64,000 nt of DNA from JAWPMT01 sp965601475 (GCA_965601475.1 OZ271832.1:3100001-3164000), one strand, 5' to 3'; positions 51,190-60,789 are shown, numbered from the stretch's first letter. Numbers and translations are program-made. Notes: generated from the letters alone by a model not told the origin.

Positions 51190-53595
51190 TTACCTTCTTA
51201 TAATGGCGCCTAGATTTTCTTCAAATTGTCTGATTAGGTGGTCCATGACCCGGTCAATTTGTTTGTCGTTTAACGTCTTCTGATGATCTTGAAGATGGAA
51301 GCTCAAGGCATAAGACTTCTTGCCTTCATCAATACGATCACCTTCATAGATGCTGAATAAGTTGACCCTATTTAACAATTTTTTTTCAGACTTGAAAGCG
51401 ATCGCTTCTATCTCTCCGAAGGAAACAGATTTATCTACTACCAAAGAAAGGTCACGACGGACCTCGGGAAATTTCGGTATGGCTTTGTACACGGTTTTCT
51501 GGCTGGTTTTCCCCAATATTTTGGGCCAATCAAGTGCTGCGTATACGACGTCCTGACTAATTTCAAAATGAGAAGTGATCTTCTTTTTCAGCAACCCAAT
51601 GCTGCCAATTTCAGTACCGTTCAGGCTCCACCTCAGGCCGGAAGAGAAAACGTCCTGATCGACTATTTTCTCTTTTTGGAGTCCGGCAATATTCAAATGC
51701 TGGAAGAGACCGTGAACGGCCCCGACCAATGTATGAAAGCCATAAGGTTGAGCACCTTGCTGCCAGGTCTCTTCTTCGCTACCGGTTGCCAGCAAAGTCA
51801 GTACTTCGTGTTCGTGAAATTCCGTATCAGTGCGATGATAGGTTTTGGAGAACTCGAAAACCTTTAGGTTCGGCTGCCTTCTATTGATGTTGTGCCTCAG
51901 AACTTCCAGGCTTGTATACAATGGTGTCGTTTTCAGAATTCCCAATTCTTCGCTCGATTTGTTGAGAATTTCTACCGGCGTTCCACCGAGATTCAGGGCG
52001 CTGTGATATTGAGGGTTGGTAAGGGAATTGGTCAGGATCTCATGAAATCCCCTTCCTGCCAGGAAATGGGAAATTCTTTCCTGTATGATGTAGGGTTCGT
52101 TTTCCTGAAATTCAGCCAGGTAATCTGTGGCGAAAACGTCATCTATAGCCACATTGTTGATGCCATGGATTCTTAGTACCTCCTCTACCAAATCAGCTGG
52201 CCTGGTGACCTCCGAGCGATACGTGGGTACCGTCGCAAGAATTTCCTCTGAATTGGTCTCTTCTACATCAATATCCAGGGCGTTGAGGATTCTCTTGATC
52301 TCCTCTCTGGGCAGGTCTTTTCCAATCAGCCAGTCAAAGTGGTCGTATTTCATGCCGATCACTTTTTGTGGGATGGGTGTGGGATAGATATCGATCCAAT
52401 CGGAGGCTATGCTGCCACCGCTGATTTCAACAATCAAGGACGCAGCATATTGAAGGGCCTTCATCGTCATTTCAGGGTCAGCACCTCTCTCATAGCGGAA
52501 ACTGGCATCGGTTGTCAGTCCATAGCGTAGTGAAGTGGCACGAACCCAGTCCGGTGAGAAGTATGCACTTTCGAGAAAAACGCTTGTCGTGTCGGTGGTA
52601 ATACCCGAATGTACTCCGCCAAAGACTCCTGCAATGCACATGCCCTCTTCGGCATCGCAAATCATGAGGTCCTTGTCCGACAGTTTCCGTTCCTTCTCAT
52701 CTAGGGTGACGAAAGGTGTCCCTTCCGGCATCGTCTTGACGATAACCTCCCCGCCTTTGATTTTATCAGCGTCGAAGGCGTGAAGGGGTTGGCCCAAGCC
52801 ATGTAGCACGTAGTTTGTGATATCTACGATGCTATTGATAGGCGCGAGACCGATAGTCTTGAGGCGCGTCTGGAGCCAGGCAGGTGATTGCGTCACCTTC
52901 ACACCCCTTATCGTTACGCCGCTGTATCTCGGACATGCTGCATGATTTTCAACGCGGACACTAATGGGATTATCTGTCACGATGGGTAATGACGTCGCTT
53001 TTGGGAAGTTGATTTCTTCTTCGAAGTAGGCGCCAAGGTCTCTTGCAGTACCAAAGTGCGAGGCCGCATCTCCTCGATTGGGAGTCAGACCGATTTCGTA
53101 AACGATGTCATCTTCAAGGTCAAAGATTTCCTTCGCGGGTGTGCCGTTTGGTTTGGAAGTTTCGAGCACCAGGATCCCGTCGTGGTTGGCACCGAGGCCA
53201 ATTTCGTCTTCCGCACAGATCATGCCCTCGGAAAGCTCACCCCTGATTTTGGACTTCTTTATTTTGAAGGGTTCTCCTGAGGTAGGGTGAATTGTCGTAT
53301 TGACAGGCGCAATGACGACTTTTTGGCCAACAGCTACATTCGGGGCACCGCAAATGATTGAAACCGGTTGATCCAGGCCAATGTCGACTGTGGTCTTTTT
53401 CAGCTTGTCAGCATTGGGATGTTGCTCACACGTCAGGACTTCACCTACCACCAGACCCTTCAATCCGCCGGGTACTTTTTCTACGTGTTCAACGCCTTCC
53501 ACTTCAAGACCAACCTGTGTCAATACCTCGGCGATTTCATCCACTGGGGATGTCAGTGTGATGAATTCGTTCAACCAACTATGTGAAATCTTCAT
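51190..53595 (-). CDS. pheT: Phenylalanyl-tRNA synthetase beta subunit
   Basis: The 801-residue beta chain pairs with PheS to charge tRNA-Phe. Domains in order: B1 with the tRNA-binding EMAP fold (about 40-150, VGEVLTCEQHPNADKLKKTTV), B3/B4 editing domain (about 210-380, with GLTTDASFRYERGADP), B5, the catalytic-like domain and the FDX-ACB tRNA anticodon domain at the end (about 710-800). pheS is not in this window, so the two subunits are encoded apart, as often in Bacteroidota. Confidence 0.97.
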   Translation of the reverse strand: MKISHSWLNEFITLTSPVDEIAEVLTQVGLEVEGVEHVEKVPGGLKGLVVGEVLTCEQHPNADKLKKTTVDIGLDQPVSIICGAPNVAVGQKVVIAPVNTTIHPTSGEPFKIKKSKIRGELSEGMICAEDEIGLGANHDGILVLETSKPNGTPAKEIFDLEDDIVYEIGLTPNRGDAASHFGTARDLGAYFEEEINFPKATSLPIVTDNPISVRVENHAACPRYSGVTIRGVKVTQSPAWLQTRLKTIGLAPINSIVDITNYVLHGLGQPLHAFDADKIKGGEVIVKTMPEGTPFVTLDEKERKLSDKDLMICDAEEGMCIAGVFGGVHSGITTDTTSVFLESAYFSPDWVRATSLRYGLTTDASFRYERGADPEMTMKALQYAASLIVEISGGSIASDWIDIYPTPIPQKVIGMKYDHFDWLIGKDLPREEIKRILNALDIDVEETNSEEILATVPTYRSEVTRPADLVEEVLRIHGINNVAIDDVFATDYLAEFQENEPYIIQERISHFLAGRGFHEILTNSLTNPQYHSALNLGGTPVEILNKSSEELGILKTTPLYTSLEVLRHNINRRQPNLKVFEFSKTYHRTDTEFHEHEVLTLLATGSEEETWQQGAQPYGFHTLVGAVHGLFQHLNIAGLQKEKIVDQDVFSSGLRWSLNGTEIGSIGLLKKKITSHFEISQDVVYAALDWPKILGKTSQKTVYKAIPKFPEVRRDLSLVVDKSVSFGEIEAIAFKSEKKLLNRVNLFSIYEGDRIDEGKKSYALSFHLQDHQKTLNDKQIDRVMDHLIRQFEENLGAIIRR

Positions 53596-53663
53596 TTATT
53601 CTTCCAGTCCAAAAGATCGGCAAAAATAAGAAATGTGACCACGAAGCTCGCAGTTAGGATCAA
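53592..53663 (-). CDS. Very short hydrophobic frame coupled to pheT (doubtful)
   Basis: Between the gene at 53718 and pheT there is an open frame of 40 codons (53714-53592). Its TGA overlaps the pheT ATG as ATGA, a usual sign of translational coupling. It encodes one transmembrane-like helix ending DLLDWKNK. No ATG or early GTG exists; TTG at 53663 would give only 23 residues. It is also in frame with the DUF1684 gene after two consecutive TAA stops. Confidence 0.25.
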   Translation of the reverse strand: MILTASFVVTFLIFADLLDWKNK

Positions 53664-53717
53664 AAATGAGACAGTAATAGCGTCTTGATTCGTAGAGGTG
53701 TGATCAGAGACAAGTTA

Positions 53718-54323
53718 TTAGTGGTCAAACGATTTTTCACCTGCTTCGATAGACACATCCAGAATGTTCTCCGGGGGAGGCAGGGGACAAACAAAATCAT
53801 CTACATAGGCACAATACGGATTGTAGGCCAGGTTGAAATCCAGTACTACTTTGTTGGACTTGCCAATCTCAATATCCAGGTAGCGTCCGCCGCCGTAGGT
53901 AGTAGCTCCGCTGGTGGCATCGCTGAAAGCAAGGAAGTACAGGTCCACGCTTCCGAGACCGTAGGGCTTTAGCACAAGTAATTTTTGTGGTGTGTTTTGC
54001 AATTGAAACGTGAGCCAGGCAAATTTTTGATAGGTCTGTTTCTCGCCTGCGCTGTTACCCAATTGGACCAGGGTCCTTTTTTCAAGTCTTTCGACTCTGG
54101 CATTGACGCGATAGGAGGGATCGATTTCGAAGTACTGGGGGTCCTTGTAGGCCGCGTTGAATTGGTTGAAGGGGGATTCTTCCGCAGTTTTCAGGTAGGT
54201 CTTCCGGCTTTCTATTTCCGCTCTTACTTCGGCCAGGTAAGCATCGCCTGGTTCTGATGGGAAACTCATCCAGACTATGATGCCCAACAGGGGCACTACT
54301 GACCATTTCAAAAGTTTATTCAT
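53718..54323 (-). CDS. DUF1684 secreted protein
   Basis: A 201-residue protein with an N-terminal hydrophobic helix (about 5-20, signal or anchor). The mature part fits DUF1684: FAWLTFQLQNTPQKLLVL, YFLAFSDATSGATTYGGGRYLDI, and NPYCAYVDDFVCPLPPPENILDVSIEAGEK with two conserved Cys. The family is widespread and its function is unknown. Start overlaps the radC stop as ATGA. It ends with two tandem TAA codons. Confidence 0.85.
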   Translation of the reverse strand: MNKLLKWSVVPLLGIIVWMSFPSEPGDAYLAEVRAEIESRKTYLKTAEESPFNQFNAAYKDPQYFEIDPSYRVNARVERLEKRTLVQLGNSAGEKQTYQKFAWLTFQLQNTPQKLLVLKPYGLGSVDLYFLAFSDATSGATTYGGGRYLDIEIGKSNKVVLDFNLAYNPYCAYVDDFVCPLPPPENILDVSIEAGEKSFDH

Positions 54324-55018
54324 AACAGTCCTTCATCCGCAAAACTATAATAATTGGTATTTGTGAAGATGAGATGATCGATGACGGCTATGTCCAGTAA
54401 TTTTCCGGCGTCCCGGAGTTTGGATGTAAGGGTGATGTCGTGATGACTGGGTTTCAAATTGCCTGAGGGGTGGTTGTGTACAAGTATCACGTTGCTGGCT
54501 AATTTTTCAAGTGCTTTTTTGAACAGAATCTTAGCGTCCACGAATGTGCCGGAAACACCTCCTCTGCTTACTAGTTCCTTGCCAATGACTTCGTTGTTTC
54601 TCTTGAGAAGAATGATCCAGAATTCCTCGTGCGTCTGGTCCTGGAGCTCCGGTTGCATGTAATCGTAGGCGCTTTGGGAGGAATTGATTTTGGTTTTGGA
54701 TGTAATATCTTTCGCTTTCCTTCTCCTACCCAATTCAAGCGCGCCCACGATGGTAATCGCCTTTGCCTCTCCTATGCCCTGGAAGCGTTGAAGGTCGTTG
54801 ACTTCCAACTGTGCCAATCTATGTAGGTCGTTGTTGTGCTTTGCCAGAATTTCCTTAGACAGCGCTACGGCCGATTGTCTGGCGTTGCCAGATCCTATCA
54901 ATATGGCAATGAGTTCTGCATTTGTGAGACTCTTCTTCCCCTGCAATAGCAGCTTTTCCCTGGGTCGGTCTTCCTCAGCCCACTGCTTGATTGTCAGTTT
55001 TCTAGCTTCCTTACTCAC
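54320..55018 (-). CDS. radC: RadC-family JAB/MPN protein
   Basis: The 232-residue protein has an N-terminal helix-hairpin-helix (RFQGIGEAKAITIVGALELG) and a JAB1/MPN metalloprotease-like domain with VHNHPSGNLKPSHHD (His, His and Asp zinc ligands). The name comes from a radiation phenotype later questioned; the true role is unclear. The gene lies just past the rpsT terminator and is coupled to the DUF1684 gene. Confidence 0.93.
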   Translation of the reverse strand: MSKEARKLTIKQWAEEDRPREKLLLQGKKSLTNAELIAILIGSGNARQSAVALSKEILAKHNNDLHRLAQLEVNDLQRFQGIGEAKAITIVGALELGRRRKAKDITSKTKINSSQSAYDYMQPELQDQTHEEFWIILLKRNNEVIGKELVSRGGVSGTFVDAKILFKKALEKLASNVILVHNHPSGNLKPSHHDITLTSKLRDAGKLLDIAVIDHLIFTNTNYYSFADEGLL

Positions 55019-55032
55019 AGTTCGGGTGAAAC

Positions 55033-55061
55033 AAAAAAGCCTCGTTTTTTGGACGAGGCTT
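55033..55061 (-). terminator. Rho-independent terminator of rpsT
   Basis: On the minus strand AGCCTCG and CGAGGCT make a 7-bp stem (extended by A-T pairs) around a 9-base loop, followed by six T. It separates rpsT from radC. Confidence 0.85.
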
Positions 55062-55084
55062 ACATATTTAAAATTTTCTAATTC

Positions 55085-55339
55085 TTAGCTCAAAGCATTG
55101 ACATGCTTGGATAGGCTGGATTTTAGGTTGGAAGCTTTATTCTTATGAATAATGTTTCTTTTGGCCAGTTTGTCCAGCATCGCTGTAACTTGCTTCAAAA
55201 GACCTTCCGCCTCAGTCTTGTCAGTAGAGTTTCTCAGCCTCTTTATAAAGGTTCTGGTGGTCTTGTGCTGGTACTGATTTCTTTCCTTTTTTGCAGCAGT
55301 AGACCTAATTCTTTTTGCAGCTGATTTATGATTCGCCAT
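55085..55339 (-). CDS. rpsT: 30S ribosomal protein S20
   Basis: The 84-residue basic helical protein binds 16S rRNA. ANHKSAAKRIRSTAAKKERNQYQHK at the start and the LDKLAKRNIIHKNKASNLKSSLSKHV end are typical. It is a single-gene transcript with its own consensus promoter and terminator. Confidence 0.97.
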   Translation of the reverse strand: MANHKSAAKRIRSTAAKKERNQYQHKTTRTFIKRLRNSTDKTEAEGLLKQVTAMLDKLAKRNIIHKNKASNLKSSLSKHVNALS

Positions 55340-55373
55340 CTTACCTCTTCTTCATTAATTTTAAAAAGGATCG

Positions 55374-55404
55374 CAAAGATAATTCTTTTCAAGTAGAAAC
55401 CAAA
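55374..55404 (-). promoter_or_regulatory. Promoter of rpsT, full Bacteroidota consensus
   Basis: On the minus strand TTTG (55404-55401), 19 bases, then TATCTTTG (55381-55374). Both boxes match exactly. They lie about 35 bases upstream of the rpsT ATG and end 5 bases before the start of the divergent gene at 55409. Confidence 0.8.
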
Positions 55405-55408
55405 CCAG

Positions 55409-56398
55409 ATGCAACTCATTAGCTCAAGGAAGTTCAGGATGCTCCTATGTTTGTTTGTCGGATTGACTCTTAGTACCCATAGCCATTCGGAGTGGCATGT
55501 GAAATGGGGCTTTTTTGCGCATCAGAAGATCAATCGCCTGGCGGTCTTCACGCTGCCTCCTGAGATGATAGGTTTCTACAAGCGAAACATTCTGTATTTG
55601 ACAGAAAAGGCCGTGAATCCCGACATGCGACGCTACGTCAATCCAAAGGAAGCACCCAGGCACTATATTGATCTGGATGTCTATGGGGACAGCGCAGTAT
55701 ACAAAATGCCCAGATATTGGAATGAGGCTGTAGCGCAATACACTGAGGATACACTTTATGCCTACGGCATTGTGCCCTGGCATATTTACCTGGTCCAGCT
55801 GAGACTTACCGATGCCTTCAAGGAGACTGACTATGAAAAGATTCTCAGGTATTCGGCAGACTTGGGGCACTATGTGGCGGATTCAAACGTACCACTGCAT
55901 ACGACGGAAAACTACAACGGCCAGATGACAGGCCAGAGGGGTATTCACGGGTTCTGGGAATCGAGACTTCCTGAGTTGTTTTTTGAGGAGTATGACTTTT
56001 TTGTGGGTAAGGCAAGTTACATTGAAAACCCCCAGCTGAAAGCCTGGGAAGGGGTTACACTAGCGCACCTTGCATTGGATTCCGTGTTGCGATTTGAGCG
56101 GGAATTGACCCAAAAATTTGCTGCCTCTAAGAAGTACAGCTATGAGCCGAGAGGAGCCGGAACCGTGCGTGTTTATTCATATGACTTCTCGAAAGCCTAT
56201 CATGACAGACTGAATGGTATGGTTGAGCGCAGGATGAGGGCCTCAGTCAAAATGGTTGGCGACTATTGGTATACGTGCTGGATCAATGGGGGACAGCCTG
56301 ACCTTGGCTCCTTGAAAAGCGGTGAGTTTGAGGAGGAGACGCTTGAGTTCAACGAGAAGGTCAAAGTCAGAAATCATGAGTCCGGGGAGGAAGGCTAA
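55409..56398 (+). CDS. Secreted zinc-dependent phospholipase C / S1-P1 nuclease-like protein
   Basis: A 329-residue protein with a signal peptide (about 1-28). The helical fold of the zinc PLC/S1-P1 nuclease family shows in the N-terminal Trp and HQKIN metal ligands (WGFFAHQKINRLAV), RHYIDLD and ADLGHYVADSNVPLHTTENYNG with several His and Asp zinc ligands. It probably hydrolyses phosphate esters outside the cell, freeing phosphate from lipids or nucleic acids. The stop overlaps the rhamnosidase stop in CTAA. Confidence 0.8.
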   Translation: MQLISSRKFRMLLCLFVGLTLSTHSHSEWHVKWGFFAHQKINRLAVFTLPPEMIGFYKRNILYLTEKAVNPDMRRYVNPKEAPRHYIDLDVYGDSAVYKMPRYWNEAVAQYTEDTLYAYGIVPWHIYLVQLRLTDAFKETDYEKILRYSADLGHYVADSNVPLHTTENYNGQMTGQRGIHGFWESRLPELFFEEYDFFVGKASYIENPQLKAWEGVTLAHLALDSVLRFERELTQKFAASKKYSYEPRGAGTVRVYSYDFSKAYHDRLNGMVERRMRASVKMVGDYWYTCWINGGQPDLGSLKSGEFEEETLEFNEKVKVRNHESGEEG

Positions 56399-59028
56399 CG
56401 TATGTAAAACTTTATGGATTGCGGGGTAAATCCCTCCCGCTCGAATGTGCAGACATAAACACCTGCGTCAAGCTGAGATAGTTCCTCAGCGTCAAATACA
56501 TCCTGATGCTCCGACACGAGAAAAAGCTCCTTGGTGAGGGCTAACTTGCCATTGATTCCATGGATTTTGAATGTTCCGGTTTCGGTGTCACTGGTCGTTC
56601 GACGATAATGGATTTTGTGCCCATCGAAGCCGATATTGGCTTGCTTTTCCTGATTGGGCCATAGTATGTCACGACTGGCTTCAATGGTCATCTTGACACG
56701 GTATGACGATGACTTCAGTTTTATGGTGGAAGGGCCCAAAGGTCTGACTTGATCCAAAGGGACATTGATTTCGCTGATGAAATACTTATCAGGAATTTCA
56801 AGTTTGCCTACCGCCCCCGTAGGAACAACTATGGACAATACCAAGTCCCCGTTCGGGTCGGTGTTACGGTCTAAGGAGGCAAGTCCCAGAGGTGTCTGGA
56901 TTTGATAGTGGCTTTCCTTAATATGCGTAAATACTTTCGGTGCAAAAACAATTTCCTGGAACCCCGGTAGTCCGAAAGAAGGTCTTATCCCACCTATTTG
57001 TTGTGCTATCCAGGCATTGACAGTTCCGAAGAACATGTGATTTTGTGACCCACCGAACCGGTGCCCTGGCTCATAATCCCATCCCTCAAAAAGGGTTCGG
57101 GCGCCACCGGAAATCCAGTTAATGAATGAGGGTGATTCCTCTTTGGTGAGCATGGTCAGGGCTTGGTCGCAATATCCGTAATCACAAAGTGTCGAAAAGA
57201 TCATCTGGGTACCCAAAATGCCGGTGGCAATGTGATCGCCGTTGGCGAGAACCGTCTGTGATAGCGCATCGGCCACATCCTGACGGATCTCGTCTTGCGG
57301 CAATCCGAAATGTAGCGCATAGCTCATCTCTGTCTGAAGACCATTGCCATAGGTGGTATTGTCCTGGTTGTAGAATACGCTATCCGCTGTGGCCCCGGCT
57401 ACTTCGCCTAGTTGATGGTATCGTGCCAGATCTCTTTCCTTGCCAAGTACACTTGCCACTTGAGCAGTCTTCCTTAGTGCATCAATGAAGAGGAGGGTTG
57501 AGGTCAAGGCTACCTGAGCTTTACCTCCGGGAGCTTTCCAGTCACCAACACCAGAATAGATAAGGCCCTTGTGGACCGCTGAGACACTGATCCAGTATTC
57601 AATGAAGGATCTCATCATTGGGTAATGGGTACGGAGGAGTTGCTCATCCCCGTAGTACAGATAGAGATGCCAGGGGACAGATATCGTCGAGTATGTCCAG
57701 TCGAACTTTGTATTTTCATATCCCCATCCGGGAGAGGGGATGATAAGTGGCATAGTGCCATTGGAGTCCTGCGCATCCACGTGGTCCAGCAGCCATTTCG
57801 AATAAATGCCCTTAACGTCAAATGAGGATGCGGCGGCCTCAAAAATCAAGTGTCCATCTCCTGTCCAACCATTTTTTTCTCGGGTAGGACAGTCGGTGGG
57901 ATAGCCCACCATGTTGGATTGGATAGAATTGTTGGAAGCTTCCCAGATGCTATTGATAGGCTCACTATCACAATAGAATTCCGAAATTTGGTGAGGAATG
58001 GAGCTAATAGACATGGCATAGGTCTGATCAGCGACGACATGAAAGGGCCGATTTGAGCTAAACTCGATATGCTGGAATCCGCGATAGCTGAACCTTTGTG
58101 TGAATGTGAGTGTATCTCTACCGTCCAGCGTGAGTACATCGGTTTGGAATAGTTCATCAGGATGCGGTTCAAGGTAGTGATGAGTTAGATTGCTCACATC
58201 GACTCGGCCCCTTGCATTTAGTTGTTCACCATATTTGATGTAAACCTTTTGACCTTTTCGGCCAAAAAGAGAGACGGTGGCTACACCGGCGATGTTCTTT
58301 TCCAGGCTCAGTACCTTTATTTTGGAAGAAATTTCGTTGACCTGGGAGATTGCCACGGTGTCTACGATTGATATAGATAGTTCGTCTTGTGGCTGGAGTT
58401 CACAGCCTGGAGAAGGCTTCACTTCTGTCTGGGCCCAATTTATGGGGTCGAATGAAGCACTATGGACATTCTCAAGAACCAGTCTCTGGTCATAATTTTC
58501 ACCAAGATAGATGGAATTGAAGGTGAAAGGACTGTCAGTATACTTCCAGGTGGTGTCTGTGGCAACAATGGGGTTCTGGCTACCATCTTTTATTTCCAAT
58601 AAGAAATACGGTCGATCTCTCCATGAAGCAGTGTCGAATCGCCAGGCCGTTTTCGGTTGGTGATTGTAGAAACCGTTTCCCAATATCACGGTAATGACAT
58701 TATCCCCTTGTTTGACAAGATTCGTGATATCATAGTCATTATAGAAGAGACGCTTTTCGAAGTTTGTGAAGAGGGGATTGAGTAGCTGACCAGGTATGGA
58801 TTTCCCATTGACCTGTATATAGTGAATGCCCAAAGATGCAATTCTGATCGTGTGCTTTTGCTCGGTATGGGGGACAGCGAAGACTTTACGGAATAGGCTG
58901 GCAGGACGGTACTCCTGGTCCAGGGTATCTCCAATCCACAGGGCTTGCTGGAAGGGTGGTGTTTGACCCTTCGAGCATACAGAGATCACAAGATTTAAAG
59001 CCAGAACAAAGGTGAGCCCCTTCGACAT
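56395..59028 (-). CDS. Secreted alpha-L-rhamnosidase (GH78)
   Basis: An 877-residue enzyme with a signal peptide (about 1-21). It has N-terminal beta-sandwich domains (about 25-330) and the GH78 (alpha/alpha)6 catalytic barrel (about 350-690), with YPTDCPTREKNGWTGDG carrying the acidic residues near the general acid. A C-terminal beta domain follows; the last part (about 800-877) is like a secretion or carbohydrate-linked module and ends FEREGFTPQSIKFYIR, resembling a short type IX-sorting-type C-terminus. It would remove rhamnose from plant or algal glycans. No SusC/SusD pair is near, so it is not in a typical PUL. Confidence 0.9.
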   Translation of the reverse strand: MSKGLTFVLALNLVISVCSKGQTPPFQQALWIGDTLDQEYRPASLFRKVFAVPHTEQKHTIRIASLGIHYIQVNGKSIPGQLLNPLFTNFEKRLFYNDYDITNLVKQGDNVITVILGNGFYNHQPKTAWRFDTASWRDRPYFLLEIKDGSQNPIVATDTTWKYTDSPFTFNSIYLGENYDQRLVLENVHSASFDPINWAQTEVKPSPGCELQPQDELSISIVDTVAISQVNEISSKIKVLSLEKNIAGVATVSLFGRKGQKVYIKYGEQLNARGRVDVSNLTHHYLEPHPDELFQTDVLTLDGRDTLTFTQRFSYRGFQHIEFSSNRPFHVVADQTYAMSISSIPHQISEFYCDSEPINSIWEASNNSIQSNMVGYPTDCPTREKNGWTGDGHLIFEAAASSFDVKGIYSKWLLDHVDAQDSNGTMPLIIPSPGWGYENTKFDWTYSTISVPWHLYLYYGDEQLLRTHYPMMRSFIEYWISVSAVHKGLIYSGVGDWKAPGGKAQVALTSTLLFIDALRKTAQVASVLGKERDLARYHQLGEVAGATADSVFYNQDNTTYGNGLQTEMSYALHFGLPQDEIRQDVADALSQTVLANGDHIATGILGTQMIFSTLCDYGYCDQALTMLTKEESPSFINWISGGARTLFEGWDYEPGHRFGGSQNHMFFGTVNAWIAQQIGGIRPSFGLPGFQEIVFAPKVFTHIKESHYQIQTPLGLASLDRNTDPNGDLVLSIVVPTGAVGKLEIPDKYFISEINVPLDQVRPLGPSTIKLKSSSYRVKMTIEASRDILWPNQEKQANIGFDGHKIHYRRTTSDTETGTFKIHGINGKLALTKELFLVSEHQDVFDAEELSQLDAGVYVCTFEREGFTPQSIKFYIR

Positions 59029-59033
59029 GGCAC

Positions 59034-59063
59034 AAAAAAACCGCTTTTTATCAAAAAGCGGTT
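59034..59063 (-). terminator. Terminator of the rplM-rpsI-rpsB-tsf operon
   Basis: AACCGCTTTTT and AAAAAGCGGTT form an 11-bp stem with a 3-base loop, and on the minus strand seven T follow. It lies 28 bases after the tsf stop and 5 bases before the rhamnosidase start. Confidence 0.88.
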
Positions 59064-59091
59064 GTCATTTTTTGTTAATAGCCCGATCTGA

Positions 59092-59922
59092 TTATCCGAT
59101 AGAAACACGTTTGAATTCTGACACGGTCAATCCTTTGGAAACGCCATCCAGGTACTTCTGGATCGATAGTGAATTGTCCTTGACAAAGGCCTGGCTTAAT
59201 AGGGTGTTCTCCTTGAAGAACTTTTGGAGTTTGCCCTGCGCAATTTTCTCAATGATGTTCTCAGGCTTTCCTTCCTGTCGGGCTTGCTCTTTGCCTATTT
59301 CGATTTCTTTTTCAACAGTGGCAGCGTCGACACCATCTTTATCTACAGCAATTGGGTTCATTGCCGCAATTTGCATCGCCACATCCTTACCTGCTTCGAT
59401 TACTTCGGCACCGTTTACATTCTTCAAGCCTACAAGTACACCAAGCTTCTTGTTGGAGTGTATGTAGGGTACCACCGCTTCACTCTCCAATACTTCGTAA
59501 GCTGAGATCTCAAGCTTCTCACCGATCTTGCCAGTCGCTTCGACAATCTTGTCATTCACAGAAAGTCCATCGATTTCCAATGCCTTTATAGCTGCAATAT
59601 CACTGGCGCCTGTTTCAAAAGCTTTGTCAGCAATGGCTTCTCCCAGGGCAATGAAATCGTCGTTCTTAGCTACAAAGTCAGTTTCGCAGGTAAAGGCCAC
59701 CAAAATGCCTTTGGAGTGATCTTCGTTGGTCTTGAAGAAAACTACACCTTCAGAGGTCTCGCGATCCGCTCTGGAGGCAGATACTTTCTGTCCTTTCTTA
59801 CGGAGAAGCTCTATGGCTTTGTCAAAATCACCATCCGCTTCAACCAGTGCCTTCTTGCAGTCCATCATGCCTGCACCAGTCATTTGTCTTAGCTTGTTTA
59901 CGTCTTTCGCGCTAATTGCCAT
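59092..59922 (-). CDS. tsf: Elongation factor Ts
   Basis: The 276-residue guanine-nucleotide exchange factor of EF-Tu. The UBA-like start (VNKLRQMTGAGMMDCKKAL, GDFDKAIELLRKKG) and TCETDFVAKNDDF of the core are typical. The C-terminal half is complete. It is the last gene of the ribosomal operon. Confidence 0.98.
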   Translation of the reverse strand: MAISAKDVNKLRQMTGAGMMDCKKALVEADGDFDKAIELLRKKGQKVSASRADRETSEGVVFFKTNEDHSKGILVAFTCETDFVAKNDDFIALGEAIADKAFETGASDIAAIKALEIDGLSVNDKIVEATGKIGEKLEISAYEVLESEAVVPYIHSNKKLGVLVGLKNVNGAEVIEAGKDVAMQIAAMNPIAVDKDGVDAATVEKEIEIGKEQARQEGKPENIIEKIAQGKLQKFFKENTLLSQAFVKDNSLSIQKYLDGVSKGLTVSEFKRVSIG

Positions 59923-60021
59923 TTTATGATTTTTTAGGAGTGTTCATCAACAAAAATTGAACACCAAATTTCTTCGATGTTCAATTCAATGTTTTTAAAT
60001 CGTATGTTTGGGAAATTTTAC

Positions 60022-60783
60022 TTAGTCAGCAGTCTGCTCGTCCATGGCCTTCTTGGCCGCTTCTTCTTCCTCCAGCTTCGCGTCTTCCTTGTCTTTCTTT
60101 CGCTCATTCAGGCCTTCTTCCATGGCTTTGCCAATGTAGGCTGTGATAAGGCTGATTGACTTGAAGGCGTCATCATTCGCAGGAATTGGATAGTCTGCCA
60201 AGTTTGGATTAGAGTTTGTATCCACCATGGCAAAAACAGGAATGTTGAGCTTCTGCGCTTCTGCTACAGCAATGTGCTCTCTTTTGATATCAATCACGAA
60301 AAGAGCCGCTGGTAGTCTATTCAGGTCTGCAATGCCACCCAGGACACGCTCCAATTTGGCTCGCTCCCGTGTGATCATCAATCTTTCTCTTTTCGCCAGA
60401 TTCAGATAAGCCTCGTCTTTCATGAGCTTATCGATGGAAGCCATTTTCTTCAATGACTTTCTGATCGTCGAGAAGTTGGTAAGCATACCACCGAGCCATC
60501 GTTCAGTGACGAAAGGCATTTTGAGCTTCTTCGCTTCTGTTTCAACGACTTCTTTAGCTTGCTTCTTGGTGGCAACAAACATGACTTTGCGGCCGGATTT
60601 TACAATACCTTTCAACGCAGAAGCCGCTTCTTCCAAATGCTTCAGCGTTTTGTTCAAGTCAATAATGTGGATGCCATTCTTCTCCATGAAAATGAATGGC
60701 GCCATTTGAGGATCCCATTTTCGTGTGAGGTGTCCAAAGTGAACACCCGCATCCAACAAATCCTTGCTCGTGATTTTTTCCAT
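60022..60783 (-). CDS. rpsB: 30S ribosomal protein S2
   Basis: A 253-residue S2 with LLDAGVHFGHLTRKWDPQMAPFI at the start, RWLGGMLTNFSTIRKSL, and DIKREHIAVAEAQKLNIPVFAMVDTNSNP. The C-terminal tail is long, charged and lysine/glutamate rich (about 228-253). It lies 6 bases after rpsI and in front of tsf. Confidence 0.98.
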   Translation of the reverse strand: MEKITSKDLLDAGVHFGHLTRKWDPQMAPFIFMEKNGIHIIDLNKTLKHLEEAASALKGIVKSGRKVMFVATKKQAKEVVETEAKKLKMPFVTERWLGGMLTNFSTIRKSLKKMASIDKLMKDEAYLNLAKRERLMITRERAKLERVLGGIADLNRLPAALFVIDIKREHIAVAEAQKLNIPVFAMVDTNSNPNLADYPIPANDDAFKSISLITAYIGKAMEEGLNERKKDKEDAKLEEEEAAKKAMDEQTAD

Positions 60784-60789
60784 CGATGA

